Of a stretch of 64,000 nucleotides of DNA, positions 42,693 to 50,970 are shown in pieces. The stretch covers positions 62,001 to 126,000 of the forward strand of contig NZ_JAHZTC010000009.1 in NCBI RefSeq assembly GCF_019599265.1. The letters are read 5' to 3'. The notes beneath the pieces were generated by a model, which saw only the letters and a program-made list of their open reading frames with translations, was not told the DNA's origin and did not search any database. The position numbers and the translations under genes are program-made. Positions within the stretch are counted from its first letter, which is position 1, and every line of letters begins with the position of its first letter. This stretch comes from Pontibacter sp. HSC-14F20. GTDB taxonomy: Bacteria; Bacteroidota; Bacteroidia; Cytophagales; Hymenobacteraceae.

Positions 42693-44522
42693 ATGGCAAC
42701 AGAAAACGAAAGACCATCCCGCAACGACGGCGAAGGCAGAAGATCGTCTGACAGAAACGAGTCAGGCAGGCCGTATAATGACCGCGGCGAAAAGAAAATC
42801 TTTAACAGAAGAGATAAAGGCGAAGGAAGAGATGGCGGAGAGCGCCGCTCTTACGGAAACGATAGAAGAGAAGACCGCGGAGACCGCAAACCATACGGCG
42901 ACCGTCGCGAAGGTGGTGAGCGTCGCAGCTTCGGAGGTGACAGAGAGCGCCGCGAGGGCGGTGAAAGAAAATCTTACGGAGATCGCAAAGAAGGCGGAGA
43001 AAGACGCTCTTTTGGCGGCGATCGTGAGCGCAAGCCTTATGGCGACAGAAGAGAGGGTGGCGAACGTCGCTCTTTTGGAGGAGACCGTGAGCGTAAACCC
43101 TATGGTGATCGCAACGAAGGTGGCGAACGCAGATCATATGGCGATCGTCGTGAAGGCGGTGAACGTCGCTTTGACGCTGAGCGTGGCGAAAGAAAATCCT
43201 TTGGCCGCGATAACAGAGAAGAAGGTGGTGAGCGCCGTTCGTTCGATGAAAACCGTGAAGAAAGAGGCGAACGCCGCTCTTTTGGCAATGATCGTCGTGA
43301 AGGCGGAGAAAGACGTTCATTTGGTGGCGATAGAGAACGCAAACCTTATGGCGATCGTCGCGAAGGCGGTGACAGAGAGCGTAAATCATACGGCGACCGT
43401 AAGCCATACGGCGACAGAAGAGAGGGCGGTGAAGGCCTTTCTTTTGGAGGGGATCGTGAGCGCAAATCCTACGGCGACCGCAGAGAAGGTGGTGAAAGAG
43501 AAGAGCGCGGCGAGCGTCGCAGCTTCGGAGGCAACCGTCGTGAAGGAGATGACCGTGGTGAGAGACGTTCTTTCGGAGGAGACCGCAAAGAAGGTGGCGA
43601 GCGCCGCAGCTTTGGTGATCGACGCGAAGGAGGCGAACGCAGATCATTTGACCGCAAAGACAAGTTTAGCAAAGGCGGTGAGGAGCGTCGTGGCCGTAGC
43701 TTCGACCGCAGCTCTGATTCAGAGCATAATCCTGAGACGCCAAACTATGACCTGCGCCGCTACAAAGACAATCCGCGTATCAAGAAAACGAACCGCAAGG
43801 GCGAAGACGAGGACGGAAGTATCCGTCTGAACCGTTACATCGCCAATGCCGGGGTATGTTCACGTCGTGAGGCGGATGAGCTGATTCTGTCTGGCGAGAT
43901 CAAAGTAAATGGCGAAGCAGTTACCGAAATGGGCTTCAAGGTACAGCCTTCTGATACCGTGACATACGGCAAGAAAGTGTTGAGCCGCGAGAAGATGGTA
44001 TACGTGCTGCTCAATAAACCGAAAGACTTTATCACGACGACAGAAGATCCGGAAGGTCGCAAGACCGTGATGAGCCTCGTGGAGAAATCCTCAAAAGAGC
44101 GCATCTTCCCGGTAGGCCGCTTGGACCGCAATACCACTGGTCTATTGTTGTTCACCAACGACGGCGAACTGGCCCAGAAACTGACGCACCCGTCTAACGA
44201 AATCAAAAAAATCTACCAGGTAGAGCTTGACAAGCCAATTACCAAAGACGATTTCCAGAAAGTAGTGGAAGGCGTGGAGTTGGAAGACGGCAAAGCGATG
44301 GTAGACGATGTGGCGATGCTGGGTGACTCCAAAAAATTCCTCGGACTGGAAATCCATATCGGTCGTAACCGCATTGTGCGTCGTATTTTCGAGCACCTGG
44401 GTTATGAAGTGGTAAGCCTGGACCGCGTGCAATATGCTGGACTTATCAAGAAGGATCTGCCACGCAGCGAATGGCGTTACCTCACCGAAAAAGAAGTGAT
44501 TCGTCTGAAATACTTTATGTAA
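42693..44522 (+). CDS. RluB/RsuA-family rRNA pseudouridine synthase with a very long RGG-like N-terminal tail
   Basis: 609 residues in two unequal parts. Residues about 1-345 are low complexity, built of repeats such as GGERRSFGGDRERKPYGDRRE, very rich in Arg, Gly, Asp/Glu, Ser and Lys. The C-terminal about 235 residues are the enzyme: S4 RNA-binding domain (LNRYIANAGVCSRREADELI, from about 377) and the RluB catalytic domain with GRLDRNTTGLLLFTNDGE (catalytic Asp about 477). It isomerises uridine in 23S rRNA (or 16S, for the RsuA branch). The tail is likely a disordered RNA-binding or condensate-forming region. The repeats also keep other frames open, which are artefacts. Confidence 0.93.
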   Translation: MATENERPSRNDGEGRRSSDRNESGRPYNDRGEKKIFNRRDKGEGRDGGERRSYGNDRREDRGDRKPYGDRREGGERRSFGGDRERREGGERKSYGDRKEGGERRSFGGDRERKPYGDRREGGERRSFGGDRERKPYGDRNEGGERRSYGDRREGGERRFDAERGERKSFGRDNREEGGERRSFDENREERGERRSFGNDRREGGERRSFGGDRERKPYGDRREGGDRERKSYGDRKPYGDRREGGEGLSFGGDRERKSYGDRREGGEREERGERRSFGGNRREGDDRGERRSFGGDRKEGGERRSFGDRREGGERRSFDRKDKFSKGGEERRGRSFDRSSDSEHNPETPNYDLRRYKDNPRIKKTNRKGEDEDGSIRLNRYIANAGVCSRREADELILSGEIKVNGEAVTEMGFKVQPSDTVTYGKKVLSREKMVYVLLNKPKDFITTTEDPEGRKTVMSLVEKSSKERIFPVGRLDRNTTGLLLFTNDGELAQKLTHPSNEIKKIYQVELDKPITKDDFQKVVEGVELEDGKAMVDDVAMLGDSKKFLGLEIHIGRNRIVRRIFEHLGYEVVSLDRVQYAGLIKKDLPRSEWRYLTEKEVIRLKYFM

Positions 44523-44526
44523 GCAT

Positions 44527-45249
44527 ATGCGCAGCATCGCCATTGACTTAGGTAATACAGGAGGCAAATACGGCATGTTTGAAGAGGATGCTCTTGTCTC
44601 GCAGGGCAATTTCAAAGAGCAGGAAGGGCTGCCGCAGGAGTTAGCATCCCAGACTTTCGATAACGCCATTATTGCCTCCGTAAGTGGGGGTGCTGTAGAA
44701 CAAATAAAAGCAGGGCTGTCAGTGTCCGGAAGCATCATAGAGCTTTCGGCGCAGACAGCCCTGCCTGTTTCTAATGATTATAAGACTCCCGCAACACTAG
44801 GTGCCGACCGCATTGCAGCGGCCGTGGCAGCCCACTATTTCTTCCCGGGGCGCAATTGCCTTATAATTGATGCAGGCACAGCCATCACGTATGACTTTAT
44901 TGATGCGCAAGGTCATTACCAGGGTGGAGGTATAGCGCCTGGCATCCAAATGAAATTTAAAGCGCTGCATAATTTTACAGGCCGCCTTCCGTTAGTACAA
45001 GGAATCCACGAAAATTTTCCTTTGATCGGGCAGACCACCCAGGAGTCGCTGGAGAGCGGCGTGCTGGGCGGTACAGTGGCAGAAGTAGAAGGTATAATCA
45101 GCGCGTATCGCCAAAAATCAGACAAACTGGTGGTTATACTTTGTGGTGGAGACGCAGGATTTTTTGAAAGTACCGTAAAACACCCCATCTTTGTAATTCC
45201 TGAACTGGTCCTGATTGGGCTTCAAAGAATATTAAGACATAATGTATAA
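44527..45249 (+). CDS. coaX: Type III pantothenate kinase
   Basis: 240 residues, 4 bp after the pseudouridine synthase. CoaX phosphorylates pantothenate in the first step of coenzyme A synthesis and is insensitive to CoA feedback. The ASKHA-fold motifs are present: DLGNTGGKYG (7-16) at the start, TLGADRIAAAVAA, IIDAGTAITYDFID and GGGIAPGIQMKFKALHNFTGRLP. The stop overlaps the next start by eight bases, so it is translationally coupled with the outer-membrane protein gene. Confidence 0.94.
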   Translation: MRSIAIDLGNTGGKYGMFEEDALVSQGNFKEQEGLPQELASQTFDNAIIASVSGGAVEQIKAGLSVSGSIIELSAQTALPVSNDYKTPATLGADRIAAAVAAHYFFPGRNCLIIDAGTAITYDFIDAQGHYQGGGIAPGIQMKFKALHNFTGRLPLVQGIHENFPLIGQTTQESLESGVLGGTVAEVEGIISAYRQKSDKLVVILCGGDAGFFESTVKHPIFVIPELVLIGLQRILRHNV

Positions 45250-46537
45250 AACGCTCCGTTTACTTATTTGCGCATCCGTACTGTGCCTGGCGCAGGGCGT
45301 GCAGGCGCAAAGCATCGGTAACTCGCCTTATTCCCGCTACGGATTAGGAGAACTCAACACAAACTTAGGCAATTTGCGAACAGCGGCTATGGGTGATGTG
45401 GGCGTAAGCACCGGAAACAGCTTCCACTCCAATACCGCTAATCCGGCACTTCTATACTATAATAGCATCACGGTATTTGATATAGGTATAGCAGGCAGGT
45501 ATAAAACTCTGAAAAACGCCACCCAGTCGCAGCGCGACGGTGATGCCAACCTGACTTACATGACCTTGGGAGTACCTATAACCAAGCGCTGGAGCTCTGC
45601 TGTTAGCTTAAGGCCGTATAGCTCAGTTGAATATAACATCGTTAACATGGGTTCTTTGCCTAACAGGCAGGAAGCTGTGGTGATCAGCGAATACAGTGGC
45701 GAAGGCGGCATCTCGGAGCTCTATTTTGGGCACGGGGTAAGAATCGCTGACGGCCTGACAATTGGCGCTAGTGCCTCATACCTGTTTGGCACTATTTCGC
45801 AGGAGTCTTCTTCTATTGTAGCGGATACATCGATCAGCAATGCTTCGCTGGAGCGAGTGGCTTACGTAGAGCGTACCCGTTACTCCGATTTTATTTTCAG
45901 AGGTGGAGCCAATTACCGCAAAAAAATAGCTGATAAAGCATTTGTAAGTGCAGGGGCAGTTTATACCCTGGGCACCGACCTGAATGCGAAGCGCAGTTCC
46001 GCTTACGAGCGCCGCGACCTTGGTGATGCCCTCAAAGGAACACCGATGCTGCCAGACAGTGTGGAATCTTCTGTAAATGTTCCTCCAAGCCTGAGCGCCT
46101 CCATCAGCTACGACAATGGGTCTAACCTGACGATCGGTACAGAGTTCATGACACAAGACTGGTCGGACTACCGAAACCTGAATGGTGAGCAGCAGATGGG
46201 CAAAAGCTATAAAATTGGTTTTGGTGCCGAGTATACGCCTAACCCAACAGCCATCGACAGCTACTTTAAGCGCATTACATACCGTGGTGGCCTTCGCTAC
46301 GGACAGAGTCCGTACATCGTTAACGGCGAAAATATCAAAGATATGGCCGTAACAGGTGGTGTCACTTTGCCATTAGGCCGCGGCAGTTACTTTGAACCAC
46401 CCTTTCAGCTGAATGTGATGATGGGCTATGGCAAAAGGGGCACAACTGACAATGGACTGATTGCCGAAAACTACTTTCAGTTCGGAGCAGGCGTGACCAT
46501 CAACAGCCGCTGGTTTGTAAAACGCAGAATAGAATAA
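45242..46537 (+). CDS. Outer-membrane protein of PorV/FadL-like type
   Basis: 431 residues with a signal peptide (cleavage about after VQAQ). The mature start, SIGNSPYSRYGLGELNTNLGNLRTAAMGDVGVST, is a typical opening for Bacteroidota outer-membrane long barrels; the rest is alternating strands ending in WFVKRRIE. It lies in a conserved run, coaX - OMP - lptC - CNNM - foldase, and may take part in envelope assembly. Its exact function is unknown. Confidence 0.8.
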   Translation: MYKTLRLLICASVLCLAQGVQAQSIGNSPYSRYGLGELNTNLGNLRTAAMGDVGVSTGNSFHSNTANPALLYYNSITVFDIGIAGRYKTLKNATQSQRDGDANLTYMTLGVPITKRWSSAVSLRPYSSVEYNIVNMGSLPNRQEAVVISEYSGEGGISELYFGHGVRIADGLTIGASASYLFGTISQESSSIVADTSISNASLERVAYVERTRYSDFIFRGGANYRKKIADKAFVSAGAVYTLGTDLNAKRSSAYERRDLGDALKGTPMLPDSVESSVNVPPSLSASISYDNGSNLTIGTEFMTQDWSDYRNLNGEQQMGKSYKIGFGAEYTPNPTAIDSYFKRITYRGGLRYGQSPYIVNGENIKDMAVTGGVTLPLGRGSYFEPPFQLNVMMGYGKRGTTDNGLIAENYFQFGAGVTINSRWFVKRRIE

Positions 46538-46567
46538 ACTATTCCGACTTTAAAAGCATTATTAAAA

Positions 46568-46594
46568 CAGGCCGTTCTGACGACGGTCTTTTTT
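46568..46594 (+). terminator. Rho-independent terminator after the OMP gene
   Basis: GGCCGT (46570-46575) pairs with ACGGTC (46583-46588, one G-T pair), followed by six T (46589-46594). Short but convincing; it makes lptC the start of a new transcript. Confidence 0.7.
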
Positions 46595-46632
46595 AATTTT
46601 TAGTATCTTCACTTTTGAATAAGTATAAAAGC

Positions 46633-47169
46633 ATGCCGAGATCTATTTTTTCAGTGCTGATCGTCTTGTTTGCCTTACTGGCAACAGGTTGCGGAACAGA
46701 CCTGAAAGACCCGGACCAGGAGAAAAAATACGAAGGCCCGTTTCGGGAGACAGCCAATGTGCTGACACTTTACAGCGACTCAGCCAAAGTGATGGTGAGG
46801 CTGCAGACTCCGATGCAGGAAGATTATGAAAACGGTGATGTAGTGTTCCCGGATGGCATTGACGTAGAATTTCTGGAAGAAGGGGAGAAGGTGACATCGA
46901 CGCTGCGGGCCAACTACGGGAAGCAGGAACGAAACAAAGACCTATACCTGGTGCGGGGCAACGTGATCGTGCACAACCTGCAGAAGCAGGAAAAGCTTGA
47001 GACAGAAGAGCTTTACTGGAACAAAGCCAAAGCCCAGATCTACACCGACAAGTTTGTGAAGATAACGACGCCTGAGGAAATCCTGATGGGGCACGGCCTG
47101 GAAGCAAACCAGGACTTTAGTAATTATAGAATCAAAAAAGTAACGGGCGTATTCAGCCTGAAAGAATAA
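46633..47169 (+). CDS. lptC: LPS export protein LptC-like lipoprotein
   Basis: 178 residues from the ATG at 46633 (a TTG at 46615 would add six residues). Lipobox LATGC (Cys18), then an LptC/OstA-like beta-jellyroll: TLYSDSAKVMVRLQTP, DGIDVEFLEEG, LRANYGKQERNKDLYLVRGNVIV, LETEELYWNKAKAQIYTDKFVKITTPEEILMGHGLEA. This pattern (an unusual lipidated LptC) is the Bacteroidota form of the periplasmic subunit that receives lipopolysaccharide from LptB2FG. The lptB gene lies elsewhere in this window (56926). Overlaps the next start by one base (TAATG). Confidence 0.85.
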   Translation: MPRSIFSVLIVLFALLATGCGTDLKDPDQEKKYEGPFRETANVLTLYSDSAKVMVRLQTPMQEDYENGDVVFPDGIDVEFLEEGEKVTSTLRANYGKQERNKDLYLVRGNVIVHNLQKQEKLETEELYWNKAKAQIYTDKFVKITTPEEILMGHGLEANQDFSNYRIKKVTGVFSLKE

Positions 47170-47342
47170 TGAACCAAAAACGGGTTAATACTATTTTACT
47201 GGCGTTGGCTTTTGTAGCCATGGTAATTGGTGTGCACAAAAGCATTCAGGAGTCTGACATAGCAGGCAATTACTGGATTTACATGATCGGCTTTATGCTC
47301 TATATCGTGTACCATTACCGCAAGAAGAAACAGACCGAGTAG
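47169..47342 (+). CDS. Small two-span membrane protein (57 aa)
   Basis: The ATG overlaps the lptC stop (TAATG), so the two are translationally coupled. The 57 residues have a basic start (MNQKRV), a first span (TILLALAFVAMVIGV), a short linker (HKSIQESDIAGN), a second span (YWIYMIGFMLYIVYHY) and a basic end (RKKKQTE). Coupling plus two clean spans make it a real gene. It lies 9 bp before the CNNM gene and may be an envelope accessory protein. Confidence 0.75.
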   Translation: MNQKRVNTILLALAFVAMVIGVHKSIQESDIAGNYWIYMIGFMLYIVYHYRKKKQTE

Positions 47343-47351
47343 TCTCATCTT

Positions 47352-48650
47352 ATGATAGACCCCGACCAGATACTGTTGCTGTTTATTGCGCTGTTGGCCT
47401 GTGCATTCTTCTCAGGTATGGAGATCGCTTTTATGGCAGCGAATAAACTGCAGATAGAGCTCGACGAGAAAAACAACGTTCTTTCAGGGCGCATACTGAC
47501 GCACTTGCTGCAACACCCTGCCCGCCTGATGGGCACGACTCTGATCGGCTACGTTCTCTCGCTGGTGCTGTACGGCTTTGTGATAGCAGGTATCATCTAT
47601 ACCTTGCTTCAGGCCTTCCTGCCGGCGTCTTTGCAACTAGCACCGCTTATTCTGGTACTGCAGGTATTGGTGGCTTCGGTCTTTGTGCTGCTCACTGCCG
47701 AGTTTCTTCCCCGCAGCCTCTTTGCCATTAACCCCAACCGCATGCTGGACCTGCTGGCTATACCTATGCTGGTGCTGCACTACCTCCTATACCCTGTTGT
47801 GATCGTGCTGATGGGGATAAGCAAGTGGATTGCCGAACGCATCCTCAAGATCGAATTTTCAGAAGAGTACCCGGTGTTTGGAGCGACAGACCTGAACACC
47901 TACATCAAAAACAGACTGTACCACCCGGTAGAGGAGGGCGCCCCGGAAGTAGACCAGGAGATATTTCATAATGCAATGGATTTTAAAACAGTGCGTGTGA
48001 AAGAATGCATGGTGCCCCGCACGGAAGTAGAAGCTGTGGAGGTAAACGAGCCAATAGAGCTGTTGCGCGACACCTTTATCAAAACAGGGCATTCCAAGAT
48101 ACTGGTATACGAGGACTCCATAGACAACATCATCGGGTACTGTCACCAGCTGGCCATGTTTCAGCAGCCAAGCCAGATCCGCGACATTCTTTCGCCGGTA
48201 AGCCTGGTACCGGAGAGCATGCTGGCCAGCGAGTTGTTTTTGCGTTTCGGCACAGAGCATCGCACTGTGGCCGTGGTGGTAGACGAGTTTGGCGGCACGT
48301 CAGGTATAGTAACCGTGGAGGACGTGATTGAGGAGATTGTGGGGGAAATACAGGATGAATATGACTACGAGGCTCTGCTCGAGCAAGTATTCCCGGCCAA
48401 GCACCTATACCTGCTAAGTGCCCGCCACGAAATCGACTACCTCAACGATAAATACGAGCTCAGCCTGCCTGAAGGGGATTATGAGACGCTGGGCGGACTT
48501 ATCTTTTCGGTGCTGGGCGAAATACCAAAACCGGGCGATGTGGTGGAACTGCGACCTTTTACCATTACCATCCTGTCCATGGATGACAACCGCATCAACG
48601 CTGTGAAGCTCTTCAAAGACCCAGACTTACAGGCAGATGGCGTATTTTAA
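47352..48650 (+). CDS. CNNM/CorC-family membrane protein (hemolysin-like)
   Basis: 432 residues: N-terminal DUF21/CNNM domain with about four spans (starting LLLFIALLACAFFSGMEIAFMAANK), a CBS-pair region (CMVPRTEVEAVEVN..., PVSLVPESMLASELFLRFGTEHRTVAVVVDEFGGTSGIVTVEDVIEEIVGEIQDE) and a C-terminal CorC_HlyC domain (LLSARHEIDYLN...YETLGGLIFSVLGEIPKPGDVVE). The family transports or regulates magnesium or cobalt; haemolysis is only a legacy name. Position in the envelope operon is conserved in relatives. Confidence 0.92.
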   Translation: MIDPDQILLLFIALLACAFFSGMEIAFMAANKLQIELDEKNNVLSGRILTHLLQHPARLMGTTLIGYVLSLVLYGFVIAGIIYTLLQAFLPASLQLAPLILVLQVLVASVFVLLTAEFLPRSLFAINPNRMLDLLAIPMLVLHYLLYPVVIVLMGISKWIAERILKIEFSEEYPVFGATDLNTYIKNRLYHPVEEGAPEVDQEIFHNAMDFKTVRVKECMVPRTEVEAVEVNEPIELLRDTFIKTGHSKILVYEDSIDNIIGYCHQLAMFQQPSQIRDILSPVSLVPESMLASELFLRFGTEHRTVAVVVDEFGGTSGIVTVEDVIEEIVGEIQDEYDYEALLEQVFPAKHLYLLSARHEIDYLNDKYELSLPEGDYETLGGLIFSVLGEIPKPGDVVELRPFTITILSMDDNRINAVKLFKDPDLQADGVF

Positions 48651-48668
48651 ACAGATACGCACAAAATT

Positions 48669-48698
48669 TTGAATTTTTGCACGATTAACCTTATTTTG
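48669..48698 (+). promoter_or_regulatory. Candidate promoter of the foldase gene
   Basis: TTG (48669-48671) and TTATTTTG (48691-48698), spaced 19 bp, approximate the -33/-7 consensus, 26 bp before the ATG at 48725. Confidence 0.45.
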
Positions 48699-48724
48699 CA
48701 CATCCTTTATCATTCGTATAACAC

Positions 48725-50830
48725 ATGGCATTAATTAACAAGATTAGAGAAAAGTCGGGTTGGGCTGTTGGCGCTATCGCCATTGGACTTGGCGTATTTG
48801 TAGTAGGCGGCGACCTATTAGGGCCAAACTCCAGACTTTTGGGGAACGATGCGACTACCGTAGGCGAAATAGCCGGTGAGGAAATTGACTACCAGCGTTT
48901 CGACATGGTGTTCCAGCAGATCAAAGCCCAGTACGAAGGACAGGTGCAGCGTTCTGCCACCGAGGGCGAAATGGCCATGATGCGTGAGCAAGCCTGGAAC
49001 CAGCTAATCTTCCAGATTGCCTTGCAGAAGGAGTACGACCGCCTGGGCATCGAGGTGTCAGAAGAAGAACTGGCCGACATGGTGCAGGGTAACAACATTC
49101 ACCCTTCAGTGCGCCAGGCATTCACCAATCCACAGACAGGTGAGTTTGAGCGCAACCAGGTTGTTCAGTACCTGCAGAGCCTGGACCAGACCGGTGGCCG
49201 TCCGATGTGGGTTAACTTTGAGCAGAGCATTCTCAACGACCGCATCCAGACCAAGTATAGCAACCTGCTGACCAAGTCGGAGTACGTAACATCAGCTGAA
49301 GCGAAGAAGCACTTCGAGGCACAAAACACGATCGCCAACATGAAAGTGTTGTATATCCCTTACTTCTCGATCGCTGATTCTGCTGTGAGTGTAACCGATG
49401 CGCAGTTGAAAGACTACTATAACCGCAACAAAGAGCTTTATAAAGTTGAAGACGGCCGTACGCTGGAGTATGTGACCATCCCGGTTGCAGCTTCTACCGA
49501 AGACATGAACTACTTCCAGGAAGAGTTGAAAGACCTGACTGAGCAGTTCGCGGCATCGGCCAACGACTCTGCTTTTGTGAACACGCACTCAGACCTGCCA
49601 TACGACGGCACATACCTGCACACAGCAGAATTGCCTGAGAAACTACACGAAATCGCGCCGCTGGAAGAAGGCAAGGTATACGGTCCTTACAACCAGGGCG
49701 ATACTTATGCGATGTACAAGATCATGGACATCAGAGACGGCAGCACAAACACTGCCCGTGCCAGCCACATCCTGATCAAGCCAGAGAATGACTCGCCTGA
49801 GGCGAAGCAGGCTGCCCTTGCCAAAGCAAAAGACATTCATACGCAGATCAAAAATGGCGCTGATTTCGGGGCAATGGCTGCACAGCACGGTTCTGACGGT
49901 ACTGCCGCAGTAGGTGGCGACCTAGGTTACTTTACAGAAGGCCGCATGGTACCAGCTTTCGAGAAGGCTGTATTCGGCGCAACTGCCGAAGGCTTGTTGC
50001 CAGCTCCTGTTGAAACAGAGTATGGCTACCACATCATCAAAATAACGGCTCCTAAGTCGAAGCGTACTTATAAAGTAGCGGCCGTGCAGCGCTCATTGGA
50101 TGCAAGCGATGCCACCCGCGATCAGGCCTATGCAATGGCTGATGAGCTGGCCGGCACAAGCGGTTCAAGCAACGAGTTCAGAGAGAACGTGAAGAAAAAC
50201 GAAGCACTTTCTATTGAAGAAGCGCCAAGCATAGGTAAGAATAACGTGCTTGTAGGAAACCTGAGCAATGCCAGAGAACTGGTGCGCTGGGCATATTCTA
50301 AAGACACATCCGTAGGTGATGTATCGCCTGTGTTCGAAATCAACGACCAGTATGTAATCGCAACCCTGACCGGCCAGCGTGAGAAAGGCTACGCCAGGTT
50401 GGAAGACGTGAAAGAAGAACTGACTGCCGCCGTTCGTAACGAGCTGAAAGCACAACAGATCATGGACAAGCTGAAAGGCGCTACCGGTTCACTTGACCAG
50501 ATTGCGGCTAACTACGGTCCGGATGCAATTGTGAGAGATGCAGAGGAAGTATCGCTTGCTTCTGGTGCTATACCTGGCCTGGGCCTGGAACCAGTGGCTA
50601 TCGGCAAAGCGTTTGGCCTGAAGCCAGGCAGCCGTACTGCTCCTATCGAAGGACAGGGTGGTGTGGTGATCGCAGAGCTTGTTAACCTGACTAATGCACC
50701 GGATGCGCAAGACCTTTCAGGCGTGAAGGCGCAGCTGGTAAATACCCGCACTTCACGTGTAGAAACCAATGCGTTCGAAGCGATCAAAGAGAAAGCTGAT
50801 ATCAAAGACAACCGCGTAAGGTTCTTCTAA
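48725..50830 (+). CDS. PpiD-like periplasmic foldase (SurA_N/rotamase)
   Basis: 701 residues. One N-terminal membrane anchor (WAVGAIAIGLGVFVVG, about 13-28) and a large periplasmic part: SurA/PpiD N-terminal chaperone domain, a central parvulin rotamase domain (ARASHILIKPENDS...GGDLGYFTEGRMVPAFEKAVFGATAEG...ETEYGYHIIKI, about 340-445) and a C-terminal chaperone region. It assists folding of outer-membrane proteins, several of which are encoded nearby. Length matches Bacteroidota PpiD. Terminated by a strong hairpin. Confidence 0.92.
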   Translation: MALINKIREKSGWAVGAIAIGLGVFVVGGDLLGPNSRLLGNDATTVGEIAGEEIDYQRFDMVFQQIKAQYEGQVQRSATEGEMAMMREQAWNQLIFQIALQKEYDRLGIEVSEEELADMVQGNNIHPSVRQAFTNPQTGEFERNQVVQYLQSLDQTGGRPMWVNFEQSILNDRIQTKYSNLLTKSEYVTSAEAKKHFEAQNTIANMKVLYIPYFSIADSAVSVTDAQLKDYYNRNKELYKVEDGRTLEYVTIPVAASTEDMNYFQEELKDLTEQFAASANDSAFVNTHSDLPYDGTYLHTAELPEKLHEIAPLEEGKVYGPYNQGDTYAMYKIMDIRDGSTNTARASHILIKPENDSPEAKQAALAKAKDIHTQIKNGADFGAMAAQHGSDGTAAVGGDLGYFTEGRMVPAFEKAVFGATAEGLLPAPVETEYGYHIIKITAPKSKRTYKVAAVQRSLDASDATRDQAYAMADELAGTSGSSNEFRENVKKNEALSIEEAPSIGKNNVLVGNLSNARELVRWAYSKDTSVGDVSPVFEINDQYVIATLTGQREKGYARLEDVKEELTAAVRNELKAQQIMDKLKGATGSLDQIAANYGPDAIVRDAEEVSLASGAIPGLGLEPVAIGKAFGLKPGSRTAPIEGQGGVVIAELVNLTNAPDAQDLSGVKAQLVNTRTSRVETNAFEAIKEKADIKDNRVRFF

Positions 50831-50850
50831 GAACTGCACGACAGGTATAA

Positions 50851-50884
50851 GCAAAGGGCTGCTCCGATAGGAGCAGCCCTTTGC
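50851..50884 (+). terminator. Rho-independent terminator of the foldase gene
   Basis: A 15-bp perfect stem (50851-50865 with 50870-50884, core AAGGGCTGCTCC/GGAGCAGCCCTT) and a 4-nt loop GATA. Very stable, though the 3' flank has only a short T stretch. Confidence 0.85.
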
Positions 50885-50970
50885 TGTTTATGGCTAAACC
50901 GAAATTATTGGCTATCTTCATTTTCGGGAGAGAAGATCATATCAAAAAGCCCGTCTACACGTTGTAATAG

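Noticed and set aside
42778..43830. Open frames overlapping the pseudouridine synthase (350 codons, plus strand, another frame; 281 codons, minus strand)
   Set aside because: They arise from the repeat structure of the RGG-like tail (Ala/Val-rich and His/Leu/Arg-rich low-complexity products) and have no other support.
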